DNA of 39,035 nt from the NCBI GenBank assembly GCA_903877135.1, contig CAIRCN010000008.1, positions 1 through 39,035 on the forward strand. The letters are read 5' to 3'. This DNA comes from an uncultured Opitutia bacterium (GTDB lineage Bacteria; Verrucomicrobiota; Verrucomicrobiia; Opitutales; Opitutaceae). The position numbers were made by a program, and so were the translations under genes. How positions within the stretch are numbered: position 1 is the first letter of the stretch; each line of letters begins with the position of its first letter. Shown here piece by piece: positions 25,530-33,025 of the stretch. Below the pieces are notes generated by a model that saw only the letters and a program-made list of their open reading frames with translations, ran no database searches and was not told where the DNA came from.

Positions 25530-26276
25530 ATGAAAACACCGCAAGACATTCTTCTCCTTGGCTTCGAGACTCATTCGACTGAGGAAATTCAAGTGGCCGT
25601 GGCGGCCGGGGTTGATGTCAACGGTCTCATCGGTGGTAAGACGCCGTTGACGTGGTTGGTAGAAATGTATCTTCGGTCGCCGAAGTTTTCAGATTGTGTC
25701 CGCTGCCTGACGCAAGCCGGCGCGCGGTGCTCGGACGGTGGCTTGCTGGCGGTTCTGTTGGATGATCCGGAATTGCTGCGAGAGGAACTGCACGCAGATT
25801 CGTCTTTGATTCACCGCCAAGTGGACATTCGTTGCGCTTTTACCCCTTTGCGAGGTGCTTCCCTGCTGCATGTTGCCGCGGAGTTCGGCTTGGTTCGAGC
25901 GGCGGCCGCTTTGATAGAATCGGGAGCGGACGTGGAGGCGAAGGCCGCGGTCGATGAATATGGATTCAATGGGCACACGCCGATATTCCACACTGTTTGC
26001 CAACGTGGAAATCATTGTCAGCCGGTGCTGCGGCTGCTGCTCGACCATCGCGCAAAGACGGACGTTCGGCTTTCTGGCATCACTTGGGGGAAGAGTTTCG
26101 AGTGGGCGACGACGATTTTTGACGCAACGCCGATTTCCTATACGCAAGCGGGACTGCTGCCGCAATTTGGACGTGATGAGTGCGACTTGTATGAGAATAT
26201 CAAGCTACTCGCCCATGCATCAGGTAGAATGCTCCCCGACGAACTGAATGTGCCGAATGAGTATTTACGTTCCTGA
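25530..26276 (+). CDS. Ankyrin-repeat protein, cassette-like
   Basis: ATG 25530 (248 residues, 'MKTPQDILLLGFETHSTEEI') is preferred over the longer frame from 25488, because that extension is encoded by the attC-like hairpin. Two or three ankyrin-like units are seen: 'EEIQVAVAAGVDVNGLIGGK' with 'TPLTWLVEM', 'GASLLHVAAEFGLVRAAAAL' with 'IESGADVEAKAA', and 'GHTPIFHTVCQ...VLRLLLDHRAKTDV'. There is no signal peptide, so the protein is probably cytoplasmic and acts by protein binding. The gene is bracketed by two attC-like elements (25453-25521 and 26286-26339), 9 nt before its start and 9 nt after its stop, as in a gene cassette. Confidence 0.8.
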   Translation: MKTPQDILLLGFETHSTEEIQVAVAAGVDVNGLIGGKTPLTWLVEMYLRSPKFSDCVRCLTQAGARCSDGGLLAVLLDDPELLREELHADSSLIHRQVDIRCAFTPLRGASLLHVAAEFGLVRAAAALIESGADVEAKAAVDEYGFNGHTPIFHTVCQRGNHCQPVLRLLLDHRAKTDVRLSGITWGKSFEWATTIFDATPISYTQAGLLPQFGRDECDLYENIKLLAHASGRMLPDELNVPNEYLRS

Positions 26277-26285
26277 AAAGAAAAG

Positions 26286-26339
26286 GCCCAACTCTCCGCA
26301 GCCAACCCGCCCAACGGGTGACTGACCTCAACGTTGATC
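26286..26339 (+). repeat. attC-like site between the ankyrin gene and a GNAT gene
   Basis: GCCCAAC (26286-26292; fits RYYYAAC) and GTTGATC (26333-26339; near GTTRRRY) bracket an imperfect stem. CAG (26299-26301) pairs with CTG (26322-26324), CA with TG, and CCCG (26306-26309) with CGGG (26315-26318). A305 is bulged, C302 and A321 oppose each other, and the loop is CCCAA. At 54 bp it fits the short end of attC sizes. The next start codon is 7 nt beyond the right end. Confidence 0.5.
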
Positions 26340-26346
26340 TGTAAAA

Positions 26347-26883
26347 ATGAATGCACTGATACTACGTCAGTGGATGGACACAGACTTTGAGTTGTTCGCG
26401 GAGATGAACTCCGACCCAAAAGTCACGCGCTACTTGTTACCGATGACGCGGAGCGAATCTTTGGATGCCTTTAGTCGCATACGAAATGAAATTACACAGC
26501 GTGGCTGGGGAGTCTGGGCGGTCGAAGTCGATGGCATCTTTGCTGGATCGGTCGGATTGCATGTCCCTGAGTGTCACCTGCAATTTTCGCCCTGCACAGA
26601 AGTGCTATGGCGCCTGCGAAAAGAGTTTTGGGGGCGTGGCATTGCGCATGAGGCCGCCAGTAAAGCGCTCAACTGTGGATTCTCGAAGGCTGACCTTGAA
26701 GAGATCGTCTCGTTCACGACACCACTAAATCTTAGGTCTATTCGTCTGATGGAGCGCCTTGGTTTTGAGCGAGATCATCATGGAGATTTCGACCACCCTG
26801 AGGTTCCCGTAGGGAACTATCTTAGACGTCACGTTCTCTATAGAAAAAAGAAGCCGAGCAAGTCGGTGAAGGCAACCGACTGA
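26347..26883 (+). CDS. GNAT family N-acetyltransferase (RimJ/RimL type)
   Basis: The 178-residue protein begins 'MNALILRQWMDTDFELFAEM' followed by 'NSDPKVTRYL', the typical RimJ/RimL-like opening. It has the acetyl-CoA loop in 'LRKEFWGRGIAHEAA' (xxxGxGxA) and the C-terminal 'NLRSIRLMERLGFERD' motif. It is a complete Acetyltransf_3-type domain. Such enzymes acetylate protein N-termini or small molecules, and some give antibiotic resistance; nothing here identifies the substrate. It starts 7 nt after an attC-like site, which argues for arrival as a mobile cassette. Confidence 0.85.
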   Translation: MNALILRQWMDTDFELFAEMNSDPKVTRYLLPMTRSESLDAFSRIRNEITQRGWGVWAVEVDGIFAGSVGLHVPECHLQFSPCTEVLWRLRKEFWGRGIAHEAASKALNCGFSKADLEEIVSFTTPLNLRSIRLMERLGFERDHHGDFDHPEVPVGNYLRRHVLYRKKKPSKSVKATD

Positions 26884-27186
26884 AGCCGGTGCCTATTTAA
26901 CGTCGGCAAAAATTCACATGGCCACCATGCTGGTGGTTGAACAATGGCGCGGGTTGTTCACGCAATTCCTCGTTCGTGTTTCGGAACCCAAGAGACGCAG
27001 ACTCATGATCGTGGGTAAATCCTTAGCTCGACACAATGTGGGTTTGAGGGCAGGTGTTTTGGCTGAAGGCCGGATCTTCCGGGCTTGCGTTTTCCCAGCA
27101 TCCCCTCGCCAACCCTAACCGAGCCGCCAGTTTTCCGCTCGCATCGCCGCTGCGGAAGCCGGGCGCTCATTCATGAAGATTAAAAC
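26884..27186. other. 303-bp gap with no confident gene
   Basis: A 66-codon plus-strand frame (26918-27118) has no family features and I do not call it. Near 27112-27170 the sequence has CCTAAC followed by TTCCGC...GCGGAA, a weak attC-like arrangement that lacks a GTT end. Nothing else recognisable is seen. Confidence 0.35.
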
Positions 27187-27572
27187 ATGACTGATGAAAT
27201 CACTCCGGAACGGATCAAGTTCGGCCGGATCGCCGCGCCGGTAGAGGTGACCGACATGACCAAGGCGCTCGCCTTTTACGTCGGTGTGCTGGGCATGACC
27301 AAGGCTTTTGAAAACGGCGACCCGGTTGGATTCGCCATTCTGCGCAAGGACGTCGGAGAGCTCCACTTGGCCCTAAATAAAAGCATCATGCGAGCCCCAA
27401 CGCCGCCTGCCACCTTGTGATCAGCGACGCCGCGGCTCTCTACGATTTCTGCAGCCGTAGAGGCGTGAGGATCGTCAAGAGCCTGCGCGACCAAGCCTAC
27501 GGCTTGCGGGATTTCGTCATCGCCGACCCGGATGGCAATCGGATCGACATCGGGCAGCTTCTGTCCGGATGA
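27187..27572 (+). pseudogene. Glyoxalase / vicinal-oxygen-chelate protein split by a frameshift
   Basis: The first frame (from ATG 27187) gives 'FGRIAAPVEVTDMTKALAFY' and 'VGELHLALNKS', then drifts and stops at 27418-27420. From near 27390 another frame continues the same domain: 'HASPNAACHLVISDAAALYD', 'RRGVRIVKSLRDQAYGLRDF' and 'VIADPDGNRIDIGQLLSG', ending at 27572. Together they make one complete VOC-fold protein of about 127 residues with the family's final 'DPDGNRIDxGQ'. A single-base deletion near 27388-27396 is the simplest cause. The overlap TTGTGATC could allow a restart, but half domains would not be expected to fold. Confidence 0.75.
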
Positions 27573-27605
27573 CACCGCGGTGCCCCCGGCAGACTCGCAA
27601 ACGTG

Positions 27606-28139
27606 ATGAAAATCAGGGAAATTCAGGCCGAGGATTGGCCAGAGTTAAAAGTAATCCGGCTGGCGGCACTGCTGGAGAGCCCGTTTGCCTTTGGCGCGAC
27701 GCATGCTGAGGAATCTCTGCTCTCGGATGAGCAGTGGCAGAAGCGCGCCCTGTTCTACGGTGAGGATGTGAACACTTGTTTTGTCCTCGGGTTCGAGAAG
27801 AGATCCGCCGTCGCGATGGCCGGCGCCTATCGTGACAAAGCGAAAAGCGGCGTCGCGCACATTTATTCCGTCTGGACTGGACCCGACTGGCGCGGAAAAG
27901 GCGAGTCGGCCAAAGTGATGGGGGTCTTGGAGCAATGGGCACTAGCGGCAGGAATGGCAATCATGGAGGGCTATGTGACGGAGGGCAATGCGCGCGCACT
28001 CGCGTTCTACAGAAAGATGGGTTTCGAACTGACGGCCGAGAGTATACCTTTGCGCTGGGATACGTCGGTGAAGGAAATTCAGATCCGTAAGAGACTGAGG
28101 GCCCGAACCGCAACGACCGCCGGGCAACGCCAACAATAA
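27606..28139 (+). CDS. GNAT family N-acetyltransferase
   Basis: I use ATG 27606 (177 residues); a GTG immediately before it is also open. The N-terminus 'MKIREIQAEDWPELKVIRLA' and 'ESPFAFGATHAEE' match a familiar GNAT subfamily. The cofactor loop is 'YSVWTGPDWRGKGESAKVMG' (the RGKG of R/QxxGxG/A), followed by 'YVTEGNARALAFYRKMGFEL'. The domain is complete. The C-terminal 'RKRLRARTATTAGQRQQ' looks like an added tail, and the stop runs directly into a truncated second GNAT fragment. The substrate is unknown. Confidence 0.85.
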   Translation: MKIREIQAEDWPELKVIRLAALLESPFAFGATHAEESLLSDEQWQKRALFYGEDVNTCFVLGFEKRSAVAMAGAYRDKAKSGVAHIYSVWTGPDWRGKGESAKVMGVLEQWALAAGMAIMEGYVTEGNARALAFYRKMGFELTAESIPLRWDTSVKEIQIRKRLRARTATTAGQRQQ

Positions 28140-28396
28140 ACATACGGCGCGCGAAGGAAAAGGACCTGCCGTTGCTTCTCGTCATTGATGGGGTCGCGCG
28201 CGAGGATGCGACGCGCAGACGCTGGCTGCGCCAAGTCGTTCGCACTCGCAATGTCTGCCTCCTGACGCAGAAGAGCCGGCCTCTTGCCTACGGGTTGCTA
28301 ACACGCAGTTTTTTTGAACGACCGTTCGTCGAGATGCCGATGGTCGCGGAAACCGAGATGTATATTGCCACCCTTGCTCGTAAGCCTCCTCTGTGA
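28140..28396 (+). pseudogene. 5' fragment of another GNAT acetyltransferase
   Basis: Right after the previous stop, the frame reads 'IRRAKEKDLPLLLVIDGVAR', then 'RNVCLLTQKSRPLAYGLLTR' and 'SFFERPFVEMPMVAETE', ending in TGA at 28394-28396. This is the N-terminal half of a typical GNAT domain, up to the strand before the acetyl-CoA loop. The loop and the rest are missing. The expected start codon reads ATA. It meets, tail to tail, a sigma-factor 5' fragment on the other strand, with the 22-bp junction repeat at the meeting point. Confidence 0.65.
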
Positions 28397-28403
28397 TTGG
28401 CGA
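28382..28403 (+). repeat. 22-bp junction repeat, copy 2
   Basis: AAGCCTCCTCTGTG (28382-28395) followed by ATTGGCGA matches 18071-18092 in 20 of 22 positions. It lies exactly between the truncated GNAT and sigma-factor fragments. Confidence 0.5.
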
Positions 28404-28408
28404 GCCGA

Positions 28409-28526
28409 TCTGTCGTCGCGCCACTGAATAGACCAGATCGAGGTGGCGCTCGACTAACGCCGCGAACAACTCGGTCGACCCTTCTTGGACATAGCGGCGG
28501 AGCAGTTCTGCATCGTTTATGCTCAT
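28409..28526 (-). pseudogene. 5' fragment of an ECF sigma-factor gene
   Basis: From ATG 28526 (after AGGTGA at a good spacing) the frame encodes 'MSINDAELLRRYVQEGSTEL', 'FAALVERHLDLVYSVARRQ', the first 39 residues of an ECF sigma factor close in style to the sigma-TonB protein at 20492-21817 ('TDTELLRRYADEKSESAFGE'). Beyond 28409 similarity is lost at the junction with the GNAT fragment. Regions 2.2 to 4 are absent, so it cannot work as a sigma factor. The natural promoter and ribosome site on its right side seem to be retained. Confidence 0.7.
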
Positions 28527-28670
28527 TCACCTACTTATCATCACGTCTATCTGCAAAGACTTGGTGCGGGATAACCCTCGCGTTTCGGCGATAACCGGTT
28601 GACGCGACACGACGGCGAGCGCAGGTCACAGGTCGTGGTGCCTTGCGGGTGCCGAGCCCCCCTCGCCGAA

Positions 28671-30050
28671 TCAATTGCCGTCTGCCCGGAACACCTGCGA
28701 GGCGGTCTGCTCGGTGGTGGCCGGTGCGGGTGCTTGGGCCTTTGCTCGAGTCTGCGAAACCCGGGTCCCCAGTCCTCCCATGCTCGCCGGCTGCATTTGG
28801 AAATACGCGGTGCCAGCGGGAGCCAACACGGTGCCGTTGATGTAGCTTCGTTTCAGCACGCGCTCCGAGTTCCCCATGTTCTGCATCAGGAAGCCCATCT
28901 TGTGCTGCGTGAGAAATTCCGGTTTGTCCTCCCGGGCCCAGGCGTAGGACGCGTAGCAATGCCGCAGAATATCGTTGTCCCAGAGCGACTCCTCTTCGGT
29001 TTGGCCGTCATCCAGCGTCACGGGAATGCGCACGCCGGCCTTGCGTTGAATCCGCTCGAAGACGGCGCGCTTGAAGTAGCCGGGTTGCAGCCCCGCCGCC
29101 TTGCACTGGCGGAGAATGCCGGGCAGCTGATCATGCATCGCCACTTGCCGGTCTTCGCCTGTCTTGGCGCGGAATCCGAGGATGACACCGTTCTCGAAAA
29201 TGACATTGCTCCAGTCCGGCTTCAGGCGCTGGGCCTCGTCGGGCCTCAGGCCGGACAGCATGCACTCGGCGAAATAGGGCAGCATGGCGCCCTGGACCGG
29301 ATGGTCTCGTCCGCCGGGCTCGGTGGCCGCGGCCTCGAGGAGCGCCTGGCACTGGTCCAAAGCGAAGATGGTCGCGTTGCCCTGCTTTTTATAGATCGGC
29401 CGGTCCAGATCATCGACCAGATTTTTGAGCATGTGCTTTTCGCGGACGAGGAATTCAAATAGATTGTGCAGGAGGTCGTAGCGGTCGCGGCGGGTGCGCC
29501 GTTTGACTGATTCGTCGAAGATGAAGGCGCTCACGTTTTCGCGCGTGATTTGATCGGTCGTCTTGATCTTGAGCGGAGGGGGCGGCTGGCCTTTTTTCGG
29601 CCGCTTTTGGCCGATGAATTTCCGGAGGACCGTGCCCGTCGTCACCGTCGTTTCCTCCTCGTTGCCGCGCGCGATCCGCCGCGCGTTGAATTTCAGAATC
29701 GCCTCGTCGGCCTTGATGGGGGTCACGACCACCGTGTTCATGGCCAGATAAAAATCCACCGCGGTCGTGAGCGAGGCGTGGGGGAGGGCCGCCTTCAGGC
29801 GCATGTGGGCGAGCTCCGCCGCCTGCAATTCCTGGTCGGTGGCGAAGATCGTCTGAGCCAATCGCGTCGCGGGCCCACTTTTACCTTGAGTCGCGGCCCG
29901 GAGCAGGGCACTCATGTGAACTTCCGCCTCTTCCCGAGTCGGAAAGTTCATTTGATAGATCTTGCCCAAGAGTCGTCCCGTTAGCCTCCACGCGACTGTT
30001 CCGCTGGGATAGGTGAAGGGGATGATTTTAAGGGTCGAGATACGGCGCAT
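28671..30050 (-). CDS. Tyrosine recombinase / phage-type integrase
   Basis: I start at ATG 30050 (459 residues, 'MRRISTLKIIPFTYPSGTVA'); ATG 30125 adds 25 residues and is possible. The N-terminal part has an arm/core-binding character. The catalytic domain shows Arg in 'MLSGLRPDEAQRL' (about residue 267), 'DILRHCYASYAWA' (about 364, the HxLRH box with its first His replaced) and the nucleophile Tyr in 'VLKRSYING' (about 403). 'MGNSERV' stands where MGHxx is usual. These substitutions occur in divergent integrases but may lower activity. The C-terminal 50 residues are Ala/Pro/Thr-rich. A broken tRNA-Pro gene lies 148 nt upstream, the usual neighbourhood of an integration site. Confidence 0.8.
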   Translation of the reverse strand: MRRISTLKIIPFTYPSGTVAWRLTGRLLGKIYQMNFPTREEAEVHMSALLRAATQGKSGPATRLAQTIFATDQELQAAELAHMRLKAALPHASLTTAVDFYLAMNTVVVTPIKADEAILKFNARRIARGNEEETTVTTGTVLRKFIGQKRPKKGQPPPPLKIKTTDQITRENVSAFIFDESVKRRTRRDRYDLLHNLFEFLVREKHMLKNLVDDLDRPIYKKQGNATIFALDQCQALLEAAATEPGGRDHPVQGAMLPYFAECMLSGLRPDEAQRLKPDWSNVIFENGVILGFRAKTGEDRQVAMHDQLPGILRQCKAAGLQPGYFKRAVFERIQRKAGVRIPVTLDDGQTEEESLWDNDILRHCYASYAWAREDKPEFLTQHKMGFLMQNMGNSERVLKRSYINGTVLAPAGTAYFQMQPASMGGLGTRVSQTRAKAQAPAPATTEQTASQVFRADGN

Positions 30051-30197
30051 GGGGTCAGGGGTTAGGAGTTCAAGGTTTAGTTCAAGCTTTCTGCTAACAC
30101 CTGATAATATGCGCCACCTTGACATAGTTCAATTGTGAAGTCGGTTGGTCGCATAAGTGGCCAATCTTCAGTGAGATAATATAAGAATAAATGGAAT

Positions 30198-30242
30198 CGG
30201 GGCGTAGCTTAGCCTGGTAGAGCGCTACGTTCGGGACGTGAA
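30198..30242 (+). tRNA. 5' half of tRNA-Pro(CGG), truncated
   Basis: CGGGGCG (acceptor 5' strand, 30198-30204), TA, then a D-arm with GCTTAGCCTGGTAGAGC and an anticodon arm CTACG-TTCGGGA-CGT match the known tRNA-Pro layout, with anticodon CGG in the loop. After about 30240 the sequence departs: no variable loop, T-arm (GTTCAAATC-like) or CCA end follows. Only about 43 of 76 positions remain. It lies beside a recombinase gene, so it probably marks an integration or excision event. It cannot make a working tRNA. Confidence 0.65.
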
Positions 30243-30637
30243 TAGCTCTCATTCATTACCAAGTATTTAGGGAAGCTGTTCACATAATATCGGCATAATT
30301 TTGTGAACTGCCAACAGAAATCGCCTAGTTCTTCGGACTGTTTTCTGCCGCCGGCGGGCAAGCCGAGCCGCGCGCTCTTATCCCTGATAAAGGTGCCAAA
30401 CATGGTAGAAAAGGCGCCCCGGCTGGCTCTGCCGCAAATCGCTTTGTCAGGCTTTGGAAATGGCCGCGACCACGGGGGCACCGACAAGATAGGTGATCCG
30501 ATCCGATGACCAGGTCCGCCGGGTTGCAAGCCTTCAGGGTCCCGGTCCCGGTTCAAGGAAACCACGGAGGACCGGCCACCCGATGGCCATTTCGCAGTAT
30601 AATCCCCGAAGTTAGCCTGATGGGACACCATGTCATT
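30243..30637. other. 395-bp stretch without a confident gene
   Basis: Frames on both strands (for example minus 30209-30631) have no recognisable family features, and that one also reads through the tRNA remnant. This stretch may be scar DNA beside the broken tRNA. Confidence 0.4.
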
Positions 30638-31027
30638 CTAAAAACCAGCGAGAACCTCTGGACATTTTGATGGACGGTGATGCTGAGACCGGACCCACCC
30701 TGGCCGCAGGCGGTGACGTTCTTCGTCAATCGCTTGAATAATCTCCACTACCCGGCTCTGGATCTCCTCTCCTTCCTTTAGTTTCGCGATGACAGCGACG
30801 GGATCCATTGCCCACCGACCGCGCATCTTTCTAGCGGGGATCTGGCGAGCCTTGATGGCCCTCGTCACTGTCGAGTAACTCCTCATCCCTGGTGGCATCA
30901 ACAGAACCATCTCAGAAATCCCGACGTAACCCTCAAACCCGACTGGAAGGGGTTCGCGGGTTAGTGGTTCGGAATGTGCAAGGTTTGCCACGGGGAAAAA
31001 GATAATCCGGGGGCTACGTCCGCGCAC
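30638..31027 (-). CDS. Probable small DNA-binding protein (excisionase-like helix-turn-helix)
   Basis: The 129-residue frame contains 'GYVGISEMVLLMPPGMRSYS', 'TVTRAIKARQIPARKMRGRW' and 'AMDPVAVIAKL'. The middle part (S-xx-T-x-xRAIKxxxIPAR) has the look of a winged/MerR-like excisionase helix-turn-helix, where a short helix pair chooses DNA and 'RGRWAMDP' forms the wing. The flanking residues are less typical and the start is uncertain. It would fit as the regulator or directionality factor of the recombinase, which is inferred from proximity. Confidence 0.4.
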   Translation of the reverse strand: MRGRSPRIIFFPVANLAHSEPLTREPLPVGFEGYVGISEMVLLMPPGMRSYSTVTRAIKARQIPARKMRGRWAMDPVAVIAKLKEGEEIQSRVVEIIQAIDEERHRLRPGWVRSQHHRPSKCPEVLAGF

Positions 31028-31191
31028 CGACGACAGCGCTCAAGCGCGATAGACAAAATGAAGCCGCCATTCTTACGCTTCTCGTCGATCGCTGCGGCCC
31101 CAAGAGCGGCATGCCGATGGATTCGACGGGCATACTTGCCGCCGGCATTGTGAAGTTGAAATAGTCGTCGAACATTTTCCCTTAATATCAA
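30961..31191 (-). CDS. Possible small basic protein, uncertain
   Basis: A 76-codon frame ('MILRENVRRLFQLHNAGGKY', 'ARRIHRHAALGAAAIDEKRK') is basic and helical at its N-terminus but overlaps the end of the preceding call by 67 nt. The first 50 residues look protein-like; the remainder does not. I cannot name it, and it may be a gene remnant. Confidence 0.25.
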   Translation of the reverse strand: MILRENVRRLFQLHNAGGKYARRIHRHAALGAAAIDEKRKNGGFILSIALERCRRCADVAPGLSFSPWQTLHIPNH

Positions 31192-31396
31192 TAAACAGGC
31201 ACTTTCATAACCACCTTTGCTGCAGCCATATATGCCGGGATAGCCCCGCCCGGAGGCAATCCACCGAAGTCAGGATAAGTTAGCGACAGATCGTTGGCGC
31301 AAGTGCGGCGCACCGTGCCGCGAAGCTGCCCGCTATCTCTTGGGGACGCAGCGCAGTCATCCGACGGTGTCTGCTGCGAAAACCACCCTACCCGCC

Positions 31397-32062
31397 ATGC
31401 CTCCTGATGCCAGTCCGCTCGTCCGCAACCCTGACCGGGGCGCGCCAATCTTGGTGCCACCCACAAACGAGAGTGGCATCCTGCAGAATTTATGCTGGCA
31501 CGCCCTTTTCGTGCTCGATCCCGATTTCGAGCAGTCTGCCGGCACGCTGCCAATTCGGCCGGTGATGCCCTTGGTCCAGGTTAGTGATGACTCATCCTCG
31601 CGGGAAAAAAACCATGCCGAAGTGCTGGTCAGCGCACTGAAGCTGATCAGTCCTGCCGGTGCGCGGCGAATGCGGCTGCCGTCGCCATTCGCCACGGCCG
31701 CCGAGGCCTATGATTTTAGCCGCTTGTTTCGCACCGAACTCGCGCAATTGCGGGCCCGCACCGACCTGAGGGCGACCGCCATCCGCGGCCACGTCCGCGG
31801 TGTTCTGGAGGAATCGATCACTCGCTGGCCTACCGCCTATTGCCGGTTCTGCCGCGAGGTCGCGGCCGTCGAGCCCAATCTACCACAGCTCCTCGCCCAC
31901 CTGGCCCGGGCCGCTGGTTTCGCCGCTACTCGGGAGGAACTCAGTTGCGTTGAGCAGACGCAGAGCGAGGTTACCGGGCGCCTGCGGGACCGGATCGCTC
32001 TCGCCGCGCCAACGCCGGCACCAGCCGCTCGCGCCAACTTGCCACCCAGTCTTCATGGTTAG
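31397..32062 (+). CDS. First gene of the AAA+ operon, unknown function
   Basis: I start at ATG 31397 (221 residues, 'MPPDASPLVRNPDRGAPILV'); an upstream ATG at 31340 adds non-typical residues. It has no signal peptide or membrane helix. A central segment 'EVLVSALKLISPAGARRMRL' is followed by helical Arg-rich 'FRTELAQLRARTDLRATAIR' and 'HLARAAGFAATREELSCVEQ', ending in an Ala/Pro tail. It is probably a mainly helical cytoplasmic protein. It lies 6 nt ahead of the ClpX-like ATPase gene and is likely co-translated, so it may act with that ATPase as adaptor or partner (inference). I do not recognise a family. Confidence 0.65.
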   Translation: MPPDASPLVRNPDRGAPILVPPTNESGILQNLCWHALFVLDPDFEQSAGTLPIRPVMPLVQVSDDSSSREKNHAEVLVSALKLISPAGARRMRLPSPFATAAEAYDFSRLFRTELAQLRARTDLRATAIRGHVRGVLEESITRWPTAYCRFCREVAAVEPNLPQLLAHLARAAGFAATREELSCVEQTQSEVTGRLRDRIALAAPTPAPAARANLPPSLHG

Positions 32063-32068
32063 GCGACG

Positions 32069-33025
32069 GTGCCCGATCCAGCCGACGGGCCGCGCCGACA
32101 CCTGACCCGGCGGCAGCAGCAGATCCTCGGTCACTGCCGCGCTCTCGGGGAGCTATTCTTCCGGCACCGAACCTTGGCCCCCGGGCCGATCGAACCCCGC
32201 TTGTTTCCGCTCATTTGCGCGCCCACGGGCGCAGGCAAATCCATGCTGGTCAAAACCCTCGCCCAGGACCTGCGAGCGCACTACCTGCGGATTCAGCGCG
32301 GGGATATGGCGCCGCAGGGAGCCACCCGGATGCGGGCGACCGTTTTCACGATTCTCGATGCACTCGTCCAGCACGAGCGCATGTTCCTTCATCTCGATGA
32401 GCTCGACAAGTTCACGGTCGACCAGGGAGCCCCCACGCCGAGCACCGAATGGGGCGCCGGCATTTTCTCGGACGTTTGGAGCCTGCTCGACGGATCGCTT
32501 CCCTTCGCCAACTACCTGGCAACCGAGGATCGGGTGCGTCCCGCCGGAGTCACAATCACGGTGGAATTCCTGCAGCAGCGCGCCCGGAGCGGTCTCTTCG
32601 TCGTCGGTTCCGGCACCTGGCAAGGTGTTTTCACCAGGGCGCGGCGGCCACCGATGGGCTTCGGCGCCGGCACGCCCGAAACCCAGCCGGAGGTCGGGGC
32701 CGAGGCCATCATCGCCGCACGGGTGATCAGCCCGGAGCTCCTCGCCCGCTTCAACAGCGACATCCAGATCCTGGGCTATCCGGAAGCGGATGAAATTCCG
32801 GGGCTCCTGGAGGCGACGAGAATCATCGGGCTGGCCCGGGACTGCGATTACGTCATCACGCCCGCAGACCTGGACTTCGCGCGCGGCGGTTTCCGGGTGC
32901 TGGAGACCTTGTTCAGTCGGTTGCTCCTCTGCCGCGACCGCATGCAGGACCAGTCGGTGATCGGCGCCGGTCCGCCGGAGAGCACCGCTATCTCTTATCC
33001 GCCAACTATCACTTCCCGCCCATGA
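32069..33025 (+). CDS. ClpX-like AAA+ ATPase
   Basis: The GTG-started 318-residue frame has Walker A 'CAPTGAGKSMLVKTLA' (about residues 51-66) and Walker B 'MFLHLDELDKF' (about 109-119). After these come 'FSDVWSLLDGSLPF', 'GLFVVGSGTWQGVF' (the place of sensor 1) and 'ISPELLARFNSDIQI' with an arginine-finger candidate. Order and spacing follow ClpX/HslU ('PTGSGKT', 'IDEIDKI', 'LLKLLEG', 'IPEFIGR'). The zinc-binding N-terminal domain of ClpX is absent, and no ClpP is in the window. It is probably a specialised unfoldase or remodeller. Its stop overlaps the next ATG (ATGA), and it lies 6 nt after gene one. Confidence 0.75.
   Translation: MPDPADGPRRHLTRRQQQILGHCRALGELFFRHRTLAPGPIEPRLFPLICAPTGAGKSMLVKTLAQDLRAHYLRIQRGDMAPQGATRMRATVFTILDALVQHERMFLHLDELDKFTVDQGAPTPSTEWGAGIFSDVWSLLDGSLPFANYLATEDRVRPAGVTITVEFLQQRARSGLFVVGSGTWQGVFTRARRPPMGFGAGTPETQPEVGAEAIIAARVISPELLARFNSDIQILGYPEADEIPGLLEATRIIGLARDCDYVITPADLDFARGGFRVLETLFSRLLLCRDRMQDQSVIGAGPPESTAISYPPTITSRP

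Noticed and set aside
26918-27118. 66-codon plus-strand frame after the RimJ-type GNAT
   Set aside because: There is no recognisable motif, no ribosome site, and composition like non-coding DNA.
30415-30421. CGCCCCG, an exact complement of the tRNA-Pro acceptor strand, 211 nt downstream
   Set aside because: No T-arm or variable loop precedes it and no CCA follows, so it is not the missing 3' half or the end of an intron-split tRNA; a chance match in GC-rich DNA is likely.
30209-30631. 140-codon minus-strand frame
   Set aside because: It reads through the tRNA remnant, has no family features and no ribosome site.
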